From positions 1 through 64,000 of the forward strand of contig JAITKM010000028.1 of the NCBI GenBank assembly GCA_031278395.1: a stretch of DNA of 64,000 bases, in the 5' to 3' direction. The translations under genes were made by a program, and so were the position numbers. The first letter of the stretch is position 1, and every line of letters begins with the position of its first letter. This document shows, piece after piece, positions 33,164 through 43,967 of the stretch. The notes under the pieces were generated by a model, which searched no databases, was not told the origin of the DNA, and saw nothing but the letters and a program-made list of their open reading frames with translations. This DNA comes from Deltaproteobacteria bacterium. Lineage in GTDB: Bacteria; Bdellovibrionota_C; UBA2361; SZUA-149; JAITKM01.

Positions 33164-33561
33164 AATTATTTTCCTTCAAGAAAAAATAAATTTGTTTCTC
33201 TAATAACCCCGCAACAGCCTTTGTAGAAGTAACCATAATACAACTTACTTTAGAATATAAGCAAACAGTGGCACAGGCAATACTGACTCGTGTGTTAAAC
33301 TTCGAATCATCACATGTTCTCGCCTCCTCATCTGCTGTCGTCCTTCGTTTTTCTTTTATACGGAGAGTAACGAGGCGGTCTCTTACAATAAAATTATCTA
33401 AATACCAATAGTTAAAATTGTATTTAGGCATAAATATTATGTCGTATATAATATTTTGAATTATTTTATCTTCTAAGTCATCTAATATCTTGTCAAAAAT
33501 TTAAATAGTAAAATTCTATTATAGTATAGGTTTTAACCCTGTTTTTATACGGAGTCTAATA

Positions 33562-34869
33562 GTGATTGGTAACAATAAAAATATAGATAAATCGTCTAAA
33601 AGTGGAAATTTATCTTGTTCATTCTGCGGCAAACATCAAGATTTAGTTCGTAAATTAATCGCTGGTCCAAATGCTTATATTTGTGATGAATGTATTGATT
33701 TATGTAATGATATTTTAAGCGAAGAATTTCGTAAGCATAGATTTACTAATAGCGAAATAAAACTTTTAACTCCACAAGAAATAAAACAGCACTTAGACCT
33801 ATATATCATTGGGCAAGAGCAAGCTAAAAAAACTTTAGCCGTCGCTGTATTCAACCACTATCAACGGATTGAAAATAATCTTCTGAAGAAAAAAAGTCGT
33901 GACAATGACATTGAACTTCAGAAGTCTAATATTTTATTACTTGGTCCGACTGGCAGTGGCAAAACACTCTTAGCTCAGACTTTAGCTAAAATTCTGAATG
34001 TGCCATTCACAATTACTGATGCAACAACTTTAACTGAAGCCGGTTATGTTGGCGAAGATGTCGAAAACGTTCTTGTTAACCTCTTACAAGCCGCTGATTT
34101 TGATGTTGAAAAAGCTCAGCGTGGGATTATTTATATCGACGAAATAGATAAAATATCAAGAAAATCCGATAGTCCATCTGTAACTCGAGATGTTTCTGGT
34201 GAAGGTGTCCAACAAGCGCTCTTAAAACTGATAGAAGGGACGATTGCCCATGTTCCGCCTAAAGGTGGGCGCAAACATCCACAACAAGATATGATACAAA
34301 TCGATACGACTAATATTTTATTTATTTGCGGTGGTGCATTTGCAGGTATTGAAAAGCAAATTGCTAATCGTTTGGGCGAAAGAAAAATTGGTTTTAATAT
34401 AAATGTCTCTGCTCCAGAACACTTCAAAGAAGATAATCAAGAGATTATGCAGCAGATTGAGCCGAAAGATTTATTAGTATACGGTTTGATTCCAGAATTT
34501 ATTGGGCGCTTGCCAATTATCACAACTTTGGAAGACTTGAATGAGCAGGACTTAGTTCGTGTTCTCACTGAACCCAAAAATGCAATTGTTAAACAGTATC
34601 AGCAGTTGTTTAACTTTAGTAACGTTGCTCTTAAATTTACCGCAGATTCTCTAAATGAAATAGCTAAACAGGCAATTAAGAAACAAACGGGGGCTAGGGG
34701 ACTACGCTCAATTATTGAAAAGATTATGTTAGATACGATGTTTGATGTCCCAAGCCGTAAAGACATAGAAGAGGTGATCGTGTCGGAAGGTGTAATTTCA
34801 AATCAAGAAAAACCACTGTTTGTTTTAAACTCGACTCGTGGAGAGAATGATAAACAAGTAATTAATTAA
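33562..34869 (+). CDS. clpX: ATP-dependent Clp protease ATP-binding subunit ClpX
   Basis: [30 protein letters not shown] zinc finger; [38 protein letters not shown]. Confidence 0.98.
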   Translation: MIGNNKNIDKSSKSGNLSCSFCGKHQDLVRKLIAGPNAYICDECIDLCNDILSEEFRKHRFTNSEIKLLTPQEIKQHLDLYIIGQEQAKKTLAVAVFNHYQRIENNLLKKKSRDNDIELQKSNILLLGPTGSGKTLLAQTLAKILNVPFTITDATTLTEAGYVGEDVENVLVNLLQAADFDVEKAQRGIIYIDEIDKISRKSDSPSVTRDVSGEGVQQALLKLIEGTIAHVPPKGGRKHPQQDMIQIDTTNILFICGGAFAGIEKQIANRLGERKIGFNINVSAPEHFKEDNQEIMQQIEPKDLLVYGLIPEFIGRLPIITTLEDLNEQDLVRVLTEPKNAIVKQYQQLFNFSNVALKFTADSLNEIAKQAIKKQTGARGLRSIIEKIMLDTMFDVPSRKDIEEVIVSEGVISNQEKPLFVLNSTRGENDKQVIN

Positions 34870-34891
34870 ATTGATAATAAGGAATATTTAT

Positions 34892-36589
34892 ATGTCAGAA
34901 CTAATTTTAAATGATTCAACTAAATGTGCGGCTTGTAACAAATGTATACGAGTTTGTCCGATTGAAGGGGCTAACCAAGTTACAATGAGGAAAGATGGCA
35001 AATTTACAGTGGATGTTAATAACGAAAGATGTATTGCTTGTGGGATGTGTGTTTCTGTTTGCCGCCATAACAGCCGCGATTATAAAGACGATACAGAAAG
35101 ATTTATTAAAGACTTAAAAAATGGTGTTCCAATTTCTGTTTTTGCTGCACCAGCAATACGTGTGCAATTTGACGAGTATGAAAGAGTTTTGGCTTGGCTT
35201 AAAAGATTAGGCGTGCAGAAGATTTATGATGTTTCCGTTGGAGCTGATATTTGCACTTGGGCGCATATTCGTTATATCCAGAAATACAAACCTAAGTCTG
35301 TGATTACCCAGCCTTGTCCGGCGATTGTTAATTACATTTTAATGTATCGACATGAGTTAATTCCTTATTTATCGCCAGTGCATAGCCCAATGCTTTGCAC
35401 AGCAATTTGGATGAATAAATACGAAGGAGTAAAGGAAAAAATAGCTGCTATTTCACCATGTATTGCGAAGTCCGATGAGTTTAGAATGACAGGTTTGGTA
35501 CAGTATAATGTGACTTTCAAAAAATTAGATAAATATTTAAAAGATCAAAGAGTTAGTTTACCAAGTGAGAAAAAAGGTTTTGATCATGCAGTTTGTGCTT
35601 TGGGTAGCGTCTATTCTATGCCAGGGGGGTTAAAAGAAAATGTAGAATTTTATACAGGGCGAGTATTAAGGGTTGATAAGTCAGAAGGGCAGCACGTTGT
35701 GTATCATGCTTTAGATACTTTTACTAAGAAAGATAAAAAATTTCTGCCAGATGTTTTTGATGTTTTGAATTGTGCAGAGGGTTGTAATTTAGGGACGGCT
35801 TGCGTACATACTAAAGATATTTTTGATGTTCACACGACTATGGACGTAGCTCGTAAGAAAGCCCTGCAAAATAGGGATAAAGTATATTTTGATGAATTAT
35901 TTGCTGAATATGATAAAAAGTTCAACTTAGATGATTTTATTAGAAGATATGAACCGCTAACTGTTCCAGTCAAAGATGTAACTAAGTTACAAATCGAGAA
36001 AGCCTTTAAAAGTCTTAATAAGCTGACCGAAGCGGAGTGTAATTTTGATTGTGGAGCTTGCGGTTCTTCTTCGTGTTATGAGATGGCGCGAAAAATTGCT
36101 TTGGGTTTTAATGTTCCGCATAATTGTATTGAGAAGGCTCGGGTTGAAGTTAGTGAAAAGATGGTTGATATTCAGAAGGGTAATGTTGAGATTTTGAATA
36201 AAATTCTAAATGATATTACAGGTATTAAGGAGATGTCCGATAGTATTAATGGCTTATTGGGTGGAGTTAATTCTTCGATTTTAGAATTTAATAATATGGC
36301 GGATGCTATTTCTAAAATCGCTATGAATATTAATCTTATTTCTTTAAATGCTTCAATTGAGGCAGCTAGAGCCGGGACGCATGGTAAGACATTTTCGGTT
36401 GTGGCTCAAGAGGTGCGAGCTTTAGCGGAAAAAACTAAGAATATTGTGGGAGAGACTGAGAATTTAACTCAACAAGCTTCACAAGCTACTGATTCTGTGG
36501 AAGATGTCGCACAAAAGATTCAAGCTTGTATAGCCGAAACTTATAACTCAATTTCAAACATCGTCGAATCAACGAAAAGCGTTTTATGA
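34892..36589 (+). CDS. [4Fe-4S] / [FeFe]-hydrogenase-like / methyl-accepting signalling fusion protein
   Basis: CAACNKCIRVCP and CIACGMCVSVCRHN ferredoxin motifs; TQPCPAIVNYI, SPCIAKSDEF, LNCAEGCNLGTAC H-cluster-like loops; CGACGSSSCYEMA; MCP hairpin NINLISLNASIEAARAGTHGKTFSVVAQEVRALAEKT. Confidence 0.88.
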   Translation: MSELILNDSTKCAACNKCIRVCPIEGANQVTMRKDGKFTVDVNNERCIACGMCVSVCRHNSRDYKDDTERFIKDLKNGVPISVFAAPAIRVQFDEYERVLAWLKRLGVQKIYDVSVGADICTWAHIRYIQKYKPKSVITQPCPAIVNYILMYRHELIPYLSPVHSPMLCTAIWMNKYEGVKEKIAAISPCIAKSDEFRMTGLVQYNVTFKKLDKYLKDQRVSLPSEKKGFDHAVCALGSVYSMPGGLKENVEFYTGRVLRVDKSEGQHVVYHALDTFTKKDKKFLPDVFDVLNCAEGCNLGTACVHTKDIFDVHTTMDVARKKALQNRDKVYFDELFAEYDKKFNLDDFIRRYEPLTVPVKDVTKLQIEKAFKSLNKLTEAECNFDCGACGSSSCYEMARKIALGFNVPHNCIEKARVEVSEKMVDIQKGNVEILNKILNDITGIKEMSDSINGLLGGVNSSILEFNNMADAISKIAMNINLISLNASIEAARAGTHGKTFSVVAQEVRALAEKTKNIVGETENLTQQASQATDSVEDVAQKIQACIAETYNSISNIVESTKSVL

Positions 36590-36662
36590 AGTTAAAACTG
36601 ATTTAGTAATTAAAATCTACTACTCCGCAGATTTTTAAGTACAGTAGTGTCTACCTTCCTTC

Positions 36663-37280
36663 TTAGTCGATACGTGAGTATTCTTTATTTTCTATTACAA
36701 TCTCGACACGACGGTTAATGGCTTGGTGAGCACTGGTTTCGTTGTCCATAATCGGATTGCCTTTGCCATAACTTCGCACACGAATACGGTCGCTAGCTAT
36801 GCCGTTATCTTTTAAAGCTTGGGCTACATTTTCAGCGCGTCTCAAGGCAAGATCTTCATTATACATTACAGAACCAATTGAATCCGTATGTCCCTCAATT
36901 GATAAATTACGCCCAGTTGGATTACTAATCTCTGCAATATCGCGAATTATGCTCTGAGCCGCTGGCTTTAAATTAGCCTTATCAAAATTAAACAAAATAT
37001 CAGATAAATTTACTACCACCCCCCGCTTACTATAATAAACAGCTGCTCCCTTACCTCTTAGCGTATCTAAAATTAAACGATTTTCTTTAATAGTCTCCTT
37101 ACGCCATCTTAGCTCATCTGGAGAATATTCAAACTCAACCTGTTTTTTACGGTTGTCAATTATAGTTACATATGGTGGCAACTCATATTCTGGTTCTGGA
37201 TCTAATAAAACCGGAATAGGTTGTTCACTACACGCAACTACTAGCAAGAATAAAGGAATTAAATGTTTTGTTGTTATCAT
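36663..37280 (-). CDS. OmpA-family lipoprotein
   Basis: Lipobox-like FLLVVACSEQ; OmpA C-terminal LSIEGHTDSIGSVMYNEDLALRRAENVAQALKDNGI. Confidence 0.88.
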   Translation of the reverse strand: MITTKHLIPLFLLVVACSEQPIPVLLDPEPEYELPPYVTIIDNRKKQVEFEYSPDELRWRKETIKENRLILDTLRGKGAAVYYSKRGVVVNLSDILFNFDKANLKPAAQSIIRDIAEISNPTGRNLSIEGHTDSIGSVMYNEDLALRRAENVAQALKDNGIASDRIRVRSYGKGNPIMDNETSAHQAINRRVEIVIENKEYSRID

Positions 37281-37292
37281 AGTTTTGGTTTA

Positions 37293-38144
37293 TTATTGTT
37301 TATTTAGTCCGCTAATTAACTCTTTTATCTCAACGTTGTTTGGCTCAAGCTCAAGCGCTTTATTATAGGAAAAACGAGCATCCTCTTTTCTGCCTAATGC
37401 TGCATACACTTGACCAATCTCAATATGATAGCCTGCGAAACTGGTGCATAACCTTGAAGCTCGTCTTAAATAAAATAATTTATCTGCTTGTGTAGTTGCG
37501 TTTCTTGCCCTTTCTGCTTCAAGTTCAGCATTCACACAAGACGGATCTTTAGGAACAGGGCGAGGTTTAACAACAGTAACTTCTTTCTCTGCTACATCTT
37601 TAACTTTCTCAGTTTCTTCAACTACCACTCTTTTTTCAGTTTTAATAACCTTAATACCTTCTTGAGAAACTTCTCTTGCGGCTGAGCTTGCTGTAGTTGA
37701 TACCTGACTTTTTTGAGGCTGGCTAACAATCTTAGCGAGAGAAGACAAAACAGGGGATTTACTACTCACAGGTTTAGTTTTAGTTGTCTCGCTGGAGCTT
37801 GCCGCAGACTTTTTGACTTTCTCTACTTTTTTCAGATTAATTTCTTTTGTAGGAATAACAACTTTAGCTTGAGGTTTAGCAAGGGGCTTATCAGCAAAAT
37901 CTGCATAATTTGTCAAAGTCTTTTTTCTGAGAGTTTGTTTTTTAGCTTCTAAGTCTGATTCAGAGTTACTAGAAACGGAGTTACTAAAAGTCTCTGCTTT
38001 TTGACTACTTGTATAGTTTTGACGAACTTCAATATTTTTTGCTGCTTTGCTATTATCCTCTGCAATTGCAGGATGTATGGCAAAGCAAGTTAAAAACAAA
38101 GAGATAAGCCAAGCACTAGTTGATAAACTTAGTTTGTTCTTCAT
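37293..38144 (-). CDS. Secreted TPR-containing protein
   Basis: Signal peptide; KLFYLRRASRLCTSFAGYHIEIGQVYAALGRKEDARFSYNKALELEPNNVEIKELI. Confidence 0.75.
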   Translation of the reverse strand: MKNKLSLSTSAWLISLFLTCFAIHPAIAEDNSKAAKNIEVRQNYTSSQKAETFSNSVSSNSESDLEAKKQTLRKKTLTNYADFADKPLAKPQAKVVIPTKEINLKKVEKVKKSAASSSETTKTKPVSSKSPVLSSLAKIVSQPQKSQVSTTASSAAREVSQEGIKVIKTEKRVVVEETEKVKDVAEKEVTVVKPRPVPKDPSCVNAELEAERARNATTQADKLFYLRRASRLCTSFAGYHIEIGQVYAALGRKEDARFSYNKALELEPNNVEIKELISGLNKQ

Positions 38145-38157
38145 ATGTCAAATTCTC

Positions 38158-38571
38158 CTAATATCTTCTATTGTTGTTATAATAAAAACTATCATAGTCA
38201 TCGTCTTGGTTAGTCTTATCGTAGTAAGAATCGCCACCTTGTCTGCGTTTTAACTCTTCAATTTCTCGACGTTGACGTTTAATTTCTTCTTGTTGTTGTA
38301 ATTGTTGTTCTTCTAAAGCTTGACGCTTGCTATCTTCGCCGCCAATCCCATAACCGACCAAAGCTCCGCCTAACGCGCCCAGCCCAGCGCCGATTGCCGT
38401 GCCATAGCCAGCTTTTTTAGTAGCTGAACCAATAATTGCACCGGTTCCAGCTCCAAGTGCCGTGCCTACAGCCGCGCCCTTCATAGTTGTATTAGCAGTT
38501 TGATTAGCTGTACAAGCAGCTAATGAGATTGCCAGTAGGATAACTAAATTTGATTTATTAAATGTTTTCAT
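38158..38571 (-). CDS. Glycine-zipper lipoprotein
   Basis: Lipobox SLAACTAN; GAAVGTALGAGTGAIIGSATKKAGYGTAIGAGLGALGGALVGYGIG. Confidence 0.82.
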   Translation of the reverse strand: MKTFNKSNLVILLAISLAACTANQTANTTMKGAAVGTALGAGTGAIIGSATKKAGYGTAIGAGLGALGGALVGYGIGGEDSKRQALEEQQLQQQEEIKRQRREIEELKRRQGGDSYYDKTNQDDDYDSFYYNNNRRY

Positions 38572-38604
38572 AATTAATCCTTATTTAATTCAATTATTAA
38601 TCAA

Positions 38605-39273
38605 TTACTTTTCATATCCATAATCAATAATATAAGGCAAATCAACGAATTGTTTACCTTTTTCTTCATCACTTCTGCCACCTAAGATTTTAGGTATTTT
38701 TACGGCAGTATCAATGCCTTGTAATTTATTGAGTTCTCTAAGTTTAGGCACGGCTTCTAAGATACTTCCGCCAGAACCACTTGGAGCGAAAAATCTATTT
38801 TCAGGTTTCACAATCTCGCCAGTATTAACTAATAAATGATGCTTCAAACTGATATTAACTTCACTATTTGGGCTTTTATAGTTCTCATAATATAATTTAA
38901 AAAATGGCAATGGAAACTTAGCCAGACCTTTAGCAGGTTTGCCATTAAACAAGAAATATGAGCGACTACACGGATCATATAAATCAGAATCTTGCATACT
39001 TAAATCACAACCGCTAACTGATGAATGAGTGCTTATCACTGACCACCCCAGCTTTTCATCAAAAAACACCATTAAGTTCTTGTCTCTGATAAAAGTAATT
39101 GGATTTAAGAGATACCGAATTTCTCCTAAATCTAAAATATCGGCTTTGCGTTCAAAAGGTTTCTCAAATATGCTTTTAGTAGCAAACATGATTGCAAAAA
39201 ATATGCCTAGTAAGACAGCAACAACAATCAAAGAGTTAGCAACTAACTTATTATTTGAAAACTTTTGTTCCAT
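38605..39273 (-). CDS. Hypothetical membrane-anchored protein
   Basis: One N-terminal TM segment; no family recognised. Confidence 0.6.
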   Translation of the reverse strand: MEQKFSNNKLVANSLIVVAVLLGIFFAIMFATKSIFEKPFERKADILDLGEIRYLLNPITFIRDKNLMVFFDEKLGWSVISTHSSVSGCDLSMQDSDLYDPCSRSYFLFNGKPAKGLAKFPLPFFKLYYENYKSPNSEVNISLKHHLLVNTGEIVKPENRFFAPSGSGGSILEAVPKLRELNKLQGIDTAVKIPKILGGRSDEEKGKQFVDLPYIIDYGYEK

Positions 39274-39388
39274 TCAAAAATTCATTTTGATTAAAAAAAT
39301 TGGCGCTGACTTTTAACAGTTATGCTAACATCTGACAAACCAATAAATTTTTTTTGTTTACGGATAGTATAGAAATACGTAGATAGCA

Positions 39389-39432
39389 ACTATATATAGC
39401 ATATTTAATAATAATTAGATGCTATATATAGT
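39389..39432. repeat. Perfect 14-bp inverted repeat ACTATATATAGCAT...ATGCTATATATAGT
   Basis: Arms 39389-39402 and 39419-39432, between divergent genes. Confidence 0.8.
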
Positions 39433-39473
39433 ATAATATTAATGTTTTAATTTTTATTTTGAGATTATAAAAA

Positions 39474-40307
39474 ATAAAAAATCAAACCTTAAAAAGAAGT
39501 GTAAATATAATAATTTTTGTTTTTTCTTTAATATTTACGCAGAAAACAAATGTTGTATTGGCAGATCATGATAATAACGATGTATTGGCTGATGATCAAA
39601 CTCTGTGCACAGAGATAGACAAAAAGATTGCAGATGATGAAATCTCTACTAATAACAAGAAAGAGTCTGATATTTCTTTACCAACGCTTTTTGTTACAGC
39701 GGATAAAGTTGGCATAAGTATTGAAGATCTAGGACGTTCGGTCGCTGTAAAGAGCAAGCAAGATTTGGAAAACAAAAAAGCTACAACACTAAATTCAGGT
39801 ATAGAAGACGTGTCTGGAATACTCGCGACAGATACTGGAGGACTAGGCGCGCCTGGGTTAGCCACAATTCGGATTCGAGGTTTTGGTAGCGCTGGAACTA
39901 AGGTTTTATTAAATGGTTTAACGTTGGATGATCCGTCGGCGACTAGTGGAACTTTTTATACGGGCATTGCGTATACAAATCTGTCAGGGATAGACAAAAT
40001 AGAAATTTTAAAAGGCAGTAGTGGCGTGTTGTATGGTTTTGATGCACAGGCTGGTGTAGTTAATTTAATTACCAAACAGCCAACCCAAGGCTTGAATAAT
40101 AGTTTTGGTTTTGAAGGCGGAGCTAATCGGACGTTTATTGAAAAAGAGAGTTCAGCAACTGTGTTGGATTTAGTTTTAGGTTATAATTTGACTAAAGATT
40201 TTGAATTTTACGTAAAAGCCAATAATGTTTTAAACGAAAAATATACTGAAGGTGGTTATACTATGCCGCGTGGTTCAGTTTTTAGTGGAATAAAACTTCT
40301 CTTGTAG
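39474..40307 (+). pseudogene. TonB-dependent receptor remnant: plug domain joined to last C-terminal strands, start codon apparently lost
   Basis: Plug motifs DTGGLGAPGLATIRIRGFGSAGTKVLLNGLTLDDPS...GIDKIEILKGSSGVLYGFDAQAGVVNLITKQ joined directly to LGYNLTKDFEFYVKANNVLNEKYTEGGYTMPRG. In-frame upstream signal peptide begins at ATA (39474). Confidence 0.72.
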
Positions 40308-40403
40308 TTTTTCGTAGTTACTTAGTTACTATGAATTAAGAATTACGACAGTTGTAACGTTTTAGATGTTAGACACTAGTCGGGGCAAATAATTACGAAT
40401 AAT

Positions 40404-40450
40404 CTAATAATTGTAGGAGAGGGCTATTAATCCTCCCCTACAATTATTAG
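40404..40450. repeat. 19-bp near-perfect inverted repeat, possible terminator or stable hairpin
   Basis: CTAATAATTGTAGGAGAGG (40404-40422) and CCTCCCCTACAATTATTAG (40432-40450), one mismatch. Confidence 0.75.
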
Positions 40451-40656
40451 AGAATTATTCAAAAACATGAAGTTTATCGAGATCCCAAAATTTACTACAG
40501 TTAATTCCGCGTTGTTACCAAATATAGTGTGAATTTTGTCCGCCCTTGCACAAGGTATCTGAATAAAATTTAAAAATTTGTAAAAACAATACAAACCTGG
40601 CAGAAGGATATGCTAGGTAAGCTATATTTTTATTAATTCCATTTAAATTTAAAAAA

Positions 40657-41406
40657 ATGTTAACTCAATATGCTATCAAAAATATTCTTTTTTTTGATAT
40701 TGAAACTGTGCCGTGCTGTAGTAACTTTAGTGAATTATCACCTGAGATGCAAAAGTTTTGGGAATTAAAAGCTGAGTGGTTGGCAACGGACGCTGAAGAC
40801 AATGCTGAAAAAATTTATGAACGTGCGGGAATTTACGCTGAGTTTGGAAAAGTAGTGTGTATTTCTGCCGGCTGTTTTAAACAACAAGACAGTGAATTAA
40901 ATTTATTTCTTAAATCTTTTTATGGCGATGATGAAAAGTTAATTTTGCAGGAATTTAAACAGACGCTAGAAAAGTTTTTTGGTGCAGATCTTAAAAGTCC
41001 TGAAAAGAATTGGCAAAATTTAAAAACCTTGTGCGGGCATAATATCAAAGAATTTGATGTACCGTATCTTGCCAGAAGAATGTTAATTAACGGGATTTCG
41101 CTGCCAGCTGTTTTGGATATTAGCGGCAAAAAGCCGTGGGAAACACAATTTTTAGACACTTTAGAGTTATGGAAATTTGGCGATCGCAAAAATTATACTT
41201 CGCTAAATTTGCTTACGCATTTATTTAATATTCCTTCTTCAAAGGACGACATTGATGGTAGTCAGGTCGCAAGCGTGTATTATAACGAAAAAAACCTCGA
41301 GCGTATTGCAGAGTATTGCGAAAAAGATGTAGTGGCAGTTGTGCGTTTGTTCCAAAAACTGTGCAGCGAAAGTTTAGTTGAAGAAGAAAATATTATTCGT
41401 GTGTAG
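40657..41406 (+). CDS. Predicted PolB-like 3'-5' exonuclease
   Basis: ILFFDIETVPC, CGHNIKEFDVPYLARRMLINGI, YCEKDVVAVVRLFQKL DEDD-type motifs. Confidence 0.82.
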   Translation: MLTQYAIKNILFFDIETVPCCSNFSELSPEMQKFWELKAEWLATDAEDNAEKIYERAGIYAEFGKVVCISAGCFKQQDSELNLFLKSFYGDDEKLILQEFKQTLEKFFGADLKSPEKNWQNLKTLCGHNIKEFDVPYLARRMLINGISLPAVLDISGKKPWETQFLDTLELWKFGDRKNYTSLNLLTHLFNIPSSKDDIDGSQVASVYYNEKNLERIAEYCEKDVVAVVRLFQKLCSESLVEEENIIRV

Positions 41407-41428
41407 GGCGGTAGATTGTTCTCGGTGG

Positions 41429-42046
41429 TTAATAAATTAATTTTTCTGGAGGTATCAGTAATCTATAGCTGATAAATGTTTTATCTATTTCAAATTTTCC
41501 ATCTTCATACATAAGATGCAGTGGAATGAGGGTTGGAATACTATAACCTGTTAGCGTATCAAAGAAATTTGACAATAAGTATCTTACTATATCGCCGTGT
41601 GTTGAAATTCCAATATATTGTTTATCCGAGGTCTCGCTAATTTGGTTTAAAGCGTTCATTAAGCGGGTTGCGGCGGCAAGTTGAGTTTCGCCACCTGAAA
41701 AACAAAAATTTTTGCAAGCGCTAAGATAACATTTTAATTCGTCGGGTGATATTTCAGATTTCAATTTTTCTTCGGCATACCCAAAATTACACTCCTTTAA
41801 TTCGTCTTTGATAATAAATGGAATGTTATTTTTTTGACTAATAATCTGAGCAGTCTCCAAGGCTCTTTTTAATGGACTGGTAAAAATGATTTGTAAGGGA
41901 ATGTCGCGCATATTGTCGGAGAGTTCATTAGCTTGAAAAATTCCTTTGGCATTTAGTGAAACGTCATATTTTTGTCCTAGTATGCGTTTTTCAAAATTTC
42001 CGCCTGTTTGTCCATGACGAAATAAATAAAAATCAATATGTTTCAT
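41429..42046 (-). CDS. Histidine phosphatase family protein (phosphoglycerate mutase-like)
   Basis: FYLFRHGQTGGNFEKRILGQ; ISTHGDIVRYLL. Confidence 0.9.
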   Translation of the reverse strand: MKHIDFYLFRHGQTGGNFEKRILGQKYDVSLNAKGIFQANELSDNMRDIPLQIIFTSPLKRALETAQIISQKNNIPFIIKDELKECNFGYAEEKLKSEISPDELKCYLSACKNFCFSGGETQLAAATRLMNALNQISETSDKQYIGISTHGDIVRYLLSNFFDTLTGYSIPTLIPLHLMYEDGKFEIDKTFISYRLLIPPEKLIY

Positions 42047-42203
42047 TTATGATACCTTTGATAGAAGCATAAATAATAGGCAAACTGTCTATTATTATCA
42101 CAGTTTTGAAGATTTAACCAAGGTTGTAGATATCAGGTTGAATCGCAATTCTAGTTTTTTAGGTTAATTAGGAAATTGAGTAATAATATAAATAGAAAAC
42201 AAA

Positions 42204-42255
42204 ACACAGAGAGTGCAGAAGAAGATAGGTAAGAAAAACTCTGCGCTCTCTGTGT
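42204..42255 (-). terminator. Probable Rho-independent terminator of pgm
   Basis: ACACAGAGAGTGCAGA / TCTGCGCTCTCTGTGT arms (one mismatch) followed on the minus strand by TTTTGTTTTC. Confidence 0.6.
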
Positions 42256-42293
42256 CTTATAAAAGAAGATAAGCTATATCTAAAAAAAAGTCG

Positions 42294-43967
42294 TTATGTT
42301 ATAATATCCGCTTTTTCTTTGCCAAACAACTCTTTGAGTTTTAAAAATTTGCGGGTGTCCAAGACGAGATTTTGTAGAATCTCGTCAGCCGTGCAATCGA
42401 GATGCTCACGGTCATACAGCTCATAATATATACGTAAGGTTCCGCCAGTTGTTCCGGTGCCAGATAAACGAAAGACAATCCGCCCAATAGTTGAAGTTGT
42501 ATTTTTTAAAAATAAACGTATCCCTTGCTTAGAAGTTATACTACCCTCGACAGGATCATGATAACTAAAGTCATCCGCCTGAGCGATACTTAAACCGCCT
42601 AACTCTTTTCCGATCAGACTTGGTAACTGCGTGCGACAATTTGCCAACAACTCATTAGCTTTGCTAAGTTCTAAATCTTCGTAGTCATGCCTTTGATAAT
42701 AGTTCCTGCCAAATTCAACCCAAAAGTCTTGCACAATGTTTTGCACACTTTTTTTCTGATAGGCTAGAATCGATAACCAACACAGTACCGCCCAAAGTCC
42801 ATCTTTTTCACGAATATGATTCGAACCTGTCCCAAAACTTTCTTCGCCGCAAATTGTGCATTTATTAGCGTCCATTAAATTACTAAAAAATTTCCAGCCA
42901 GTCGGAGTTTCATAATGCGCAATACCAAGTTTTTGAGCGACTAAATCAACAGCCTGACTAGTTGGCATTGAACGAGCAACTCCCAGTAAACCATTTTTAT
43001 ATACCGGAATACAGGCTTGCATATGGCGCGCAATAATTGCTAAGGAATCTCCAGGACTAACAAAACAGTTCTGACCCACAATTAGATTTCTATCGCCATC
43101 ACCATCGCTTGCTGCTCCTAAATCAGTCGCTAAGTCAGAATACATAAATTCAATTAATTTGCGGGCATGAACTTGGTTAGGATCAGGATGCCCGCCGCCA
43201 AAATCTTCCAGCGGAATATAATTTATCACTGAGCCGCTTTTAGCGCCCAAGATTTCTTCAAATATTTTTTTGGCGTAAGGTCCAGTAACTGCGTGCATTG
43301 CATCAAAACGTAGAGTAAAACCGCTATTAAATAAGGCTTTGAGCTGATCAAAATCAAAAAGTTTCTGCATGAGGTTCACATAATCATTTAAGCCGTCAAA
43401 AACTTCGAGCTTAGCGCCATTAGCAAAAGTTTGGGTCGAGACTGTAGTTAGATTAAAATCCGGAATATCAGCAATCTGATATTGAGTTAGATTTTTACTA
43501 ATTTCAAAGATTCGTTCAGTTAGTTTTTCTTGAGCTGGACCACCGTTTTCCACATCATATTTAATCCCGAAATCTTCATTTTCGCCGCCAGGGTTATGAC
43601 TGGCAGATAAGATAAATCCACCGCTAGCTTGCCTAGCCCTAATGACTGTAGAAGCTGCTGGTGAAGAAAGAATCCCGTTTTGGGCAACGCAGATCTGTTT
43701 ATAACCATTAGCCAGAGCGAGCTTGATGATTGTATTGATAGCTTGACGATTAAAAAATCGTCCATCTCCACCGATAATTAATGGTTTATTATATAGTTCC
43801 GAATTTTGGTCAACGGCAGCTGCTTTTTCTTGCACTGCGTTTAATACGGACTGGGTAAAATTTTCTAAGTAGTGCGCTTGCATGAAGTGTTTAGTTTTCT
43901 TACGCAAGCCAGCTGTTCCAGGACGTTGATCATTAAAGGCTGTGGTTTGGATGTTTTTTATTTGCAT
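42294..43967 (-). CDS. pgm: Alpha-D-glucose phosphate-specific phosphoglucomutase
   Basis: RPGTAGLRKKTKHF, ILSASHNPGGENEDFGIKYDVENGGPA, ASDGDGDRNLIVG, CGEESFGTGSNHIREKDGLWAVL. Confidence 0.95.
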   Translation of the reverse strand: MQIKNIQTTAFNDQRPGTAGLRKKTKHFMQAHYLENFTQSVLNAVQEKAAAVDQNSELYNKPLIIGGDGRFFNRQAINTIIKLALANGYKQICVAQNGILSSPAASTVIRARQASGGFILSASHNPGGENEDFGIKYDVENGGPAQEKLTERIFEISKNLTQYQIADIPDFNLTTVSTQTFANGAKLEVFDGLNDYVNLMQKLFDFDQLKALFNSGFTLRFDAMHAVTGPYAKKIFEEILGAKSGSVINYIPLEDFGGGHPDPNQVHARKLIEFMYSDLATDLGAASDGDGDRNLIVGQNCFVSPGDSLAIIARHMQACIPVYKNGLLGVARSMPTSQAVDLVAQKLGIAHYETPTGWKFFSNLMDANKCTICGEESFGTGSNHIREKDGLWAVLCWLSILAYQKKSVQNIVQDFWVEFGRNYYQRHDYEDLELSKANELLANCRTQLPSLIGKELGGLSIAQADDFSYHDPVEGSITSKQGIRLFLKNTTSTIGRIVFRLSGTGTTGGTLRIYYELYDREHLDCTADEILQNLVLDTRKFLKLKELFGKEKADIIT

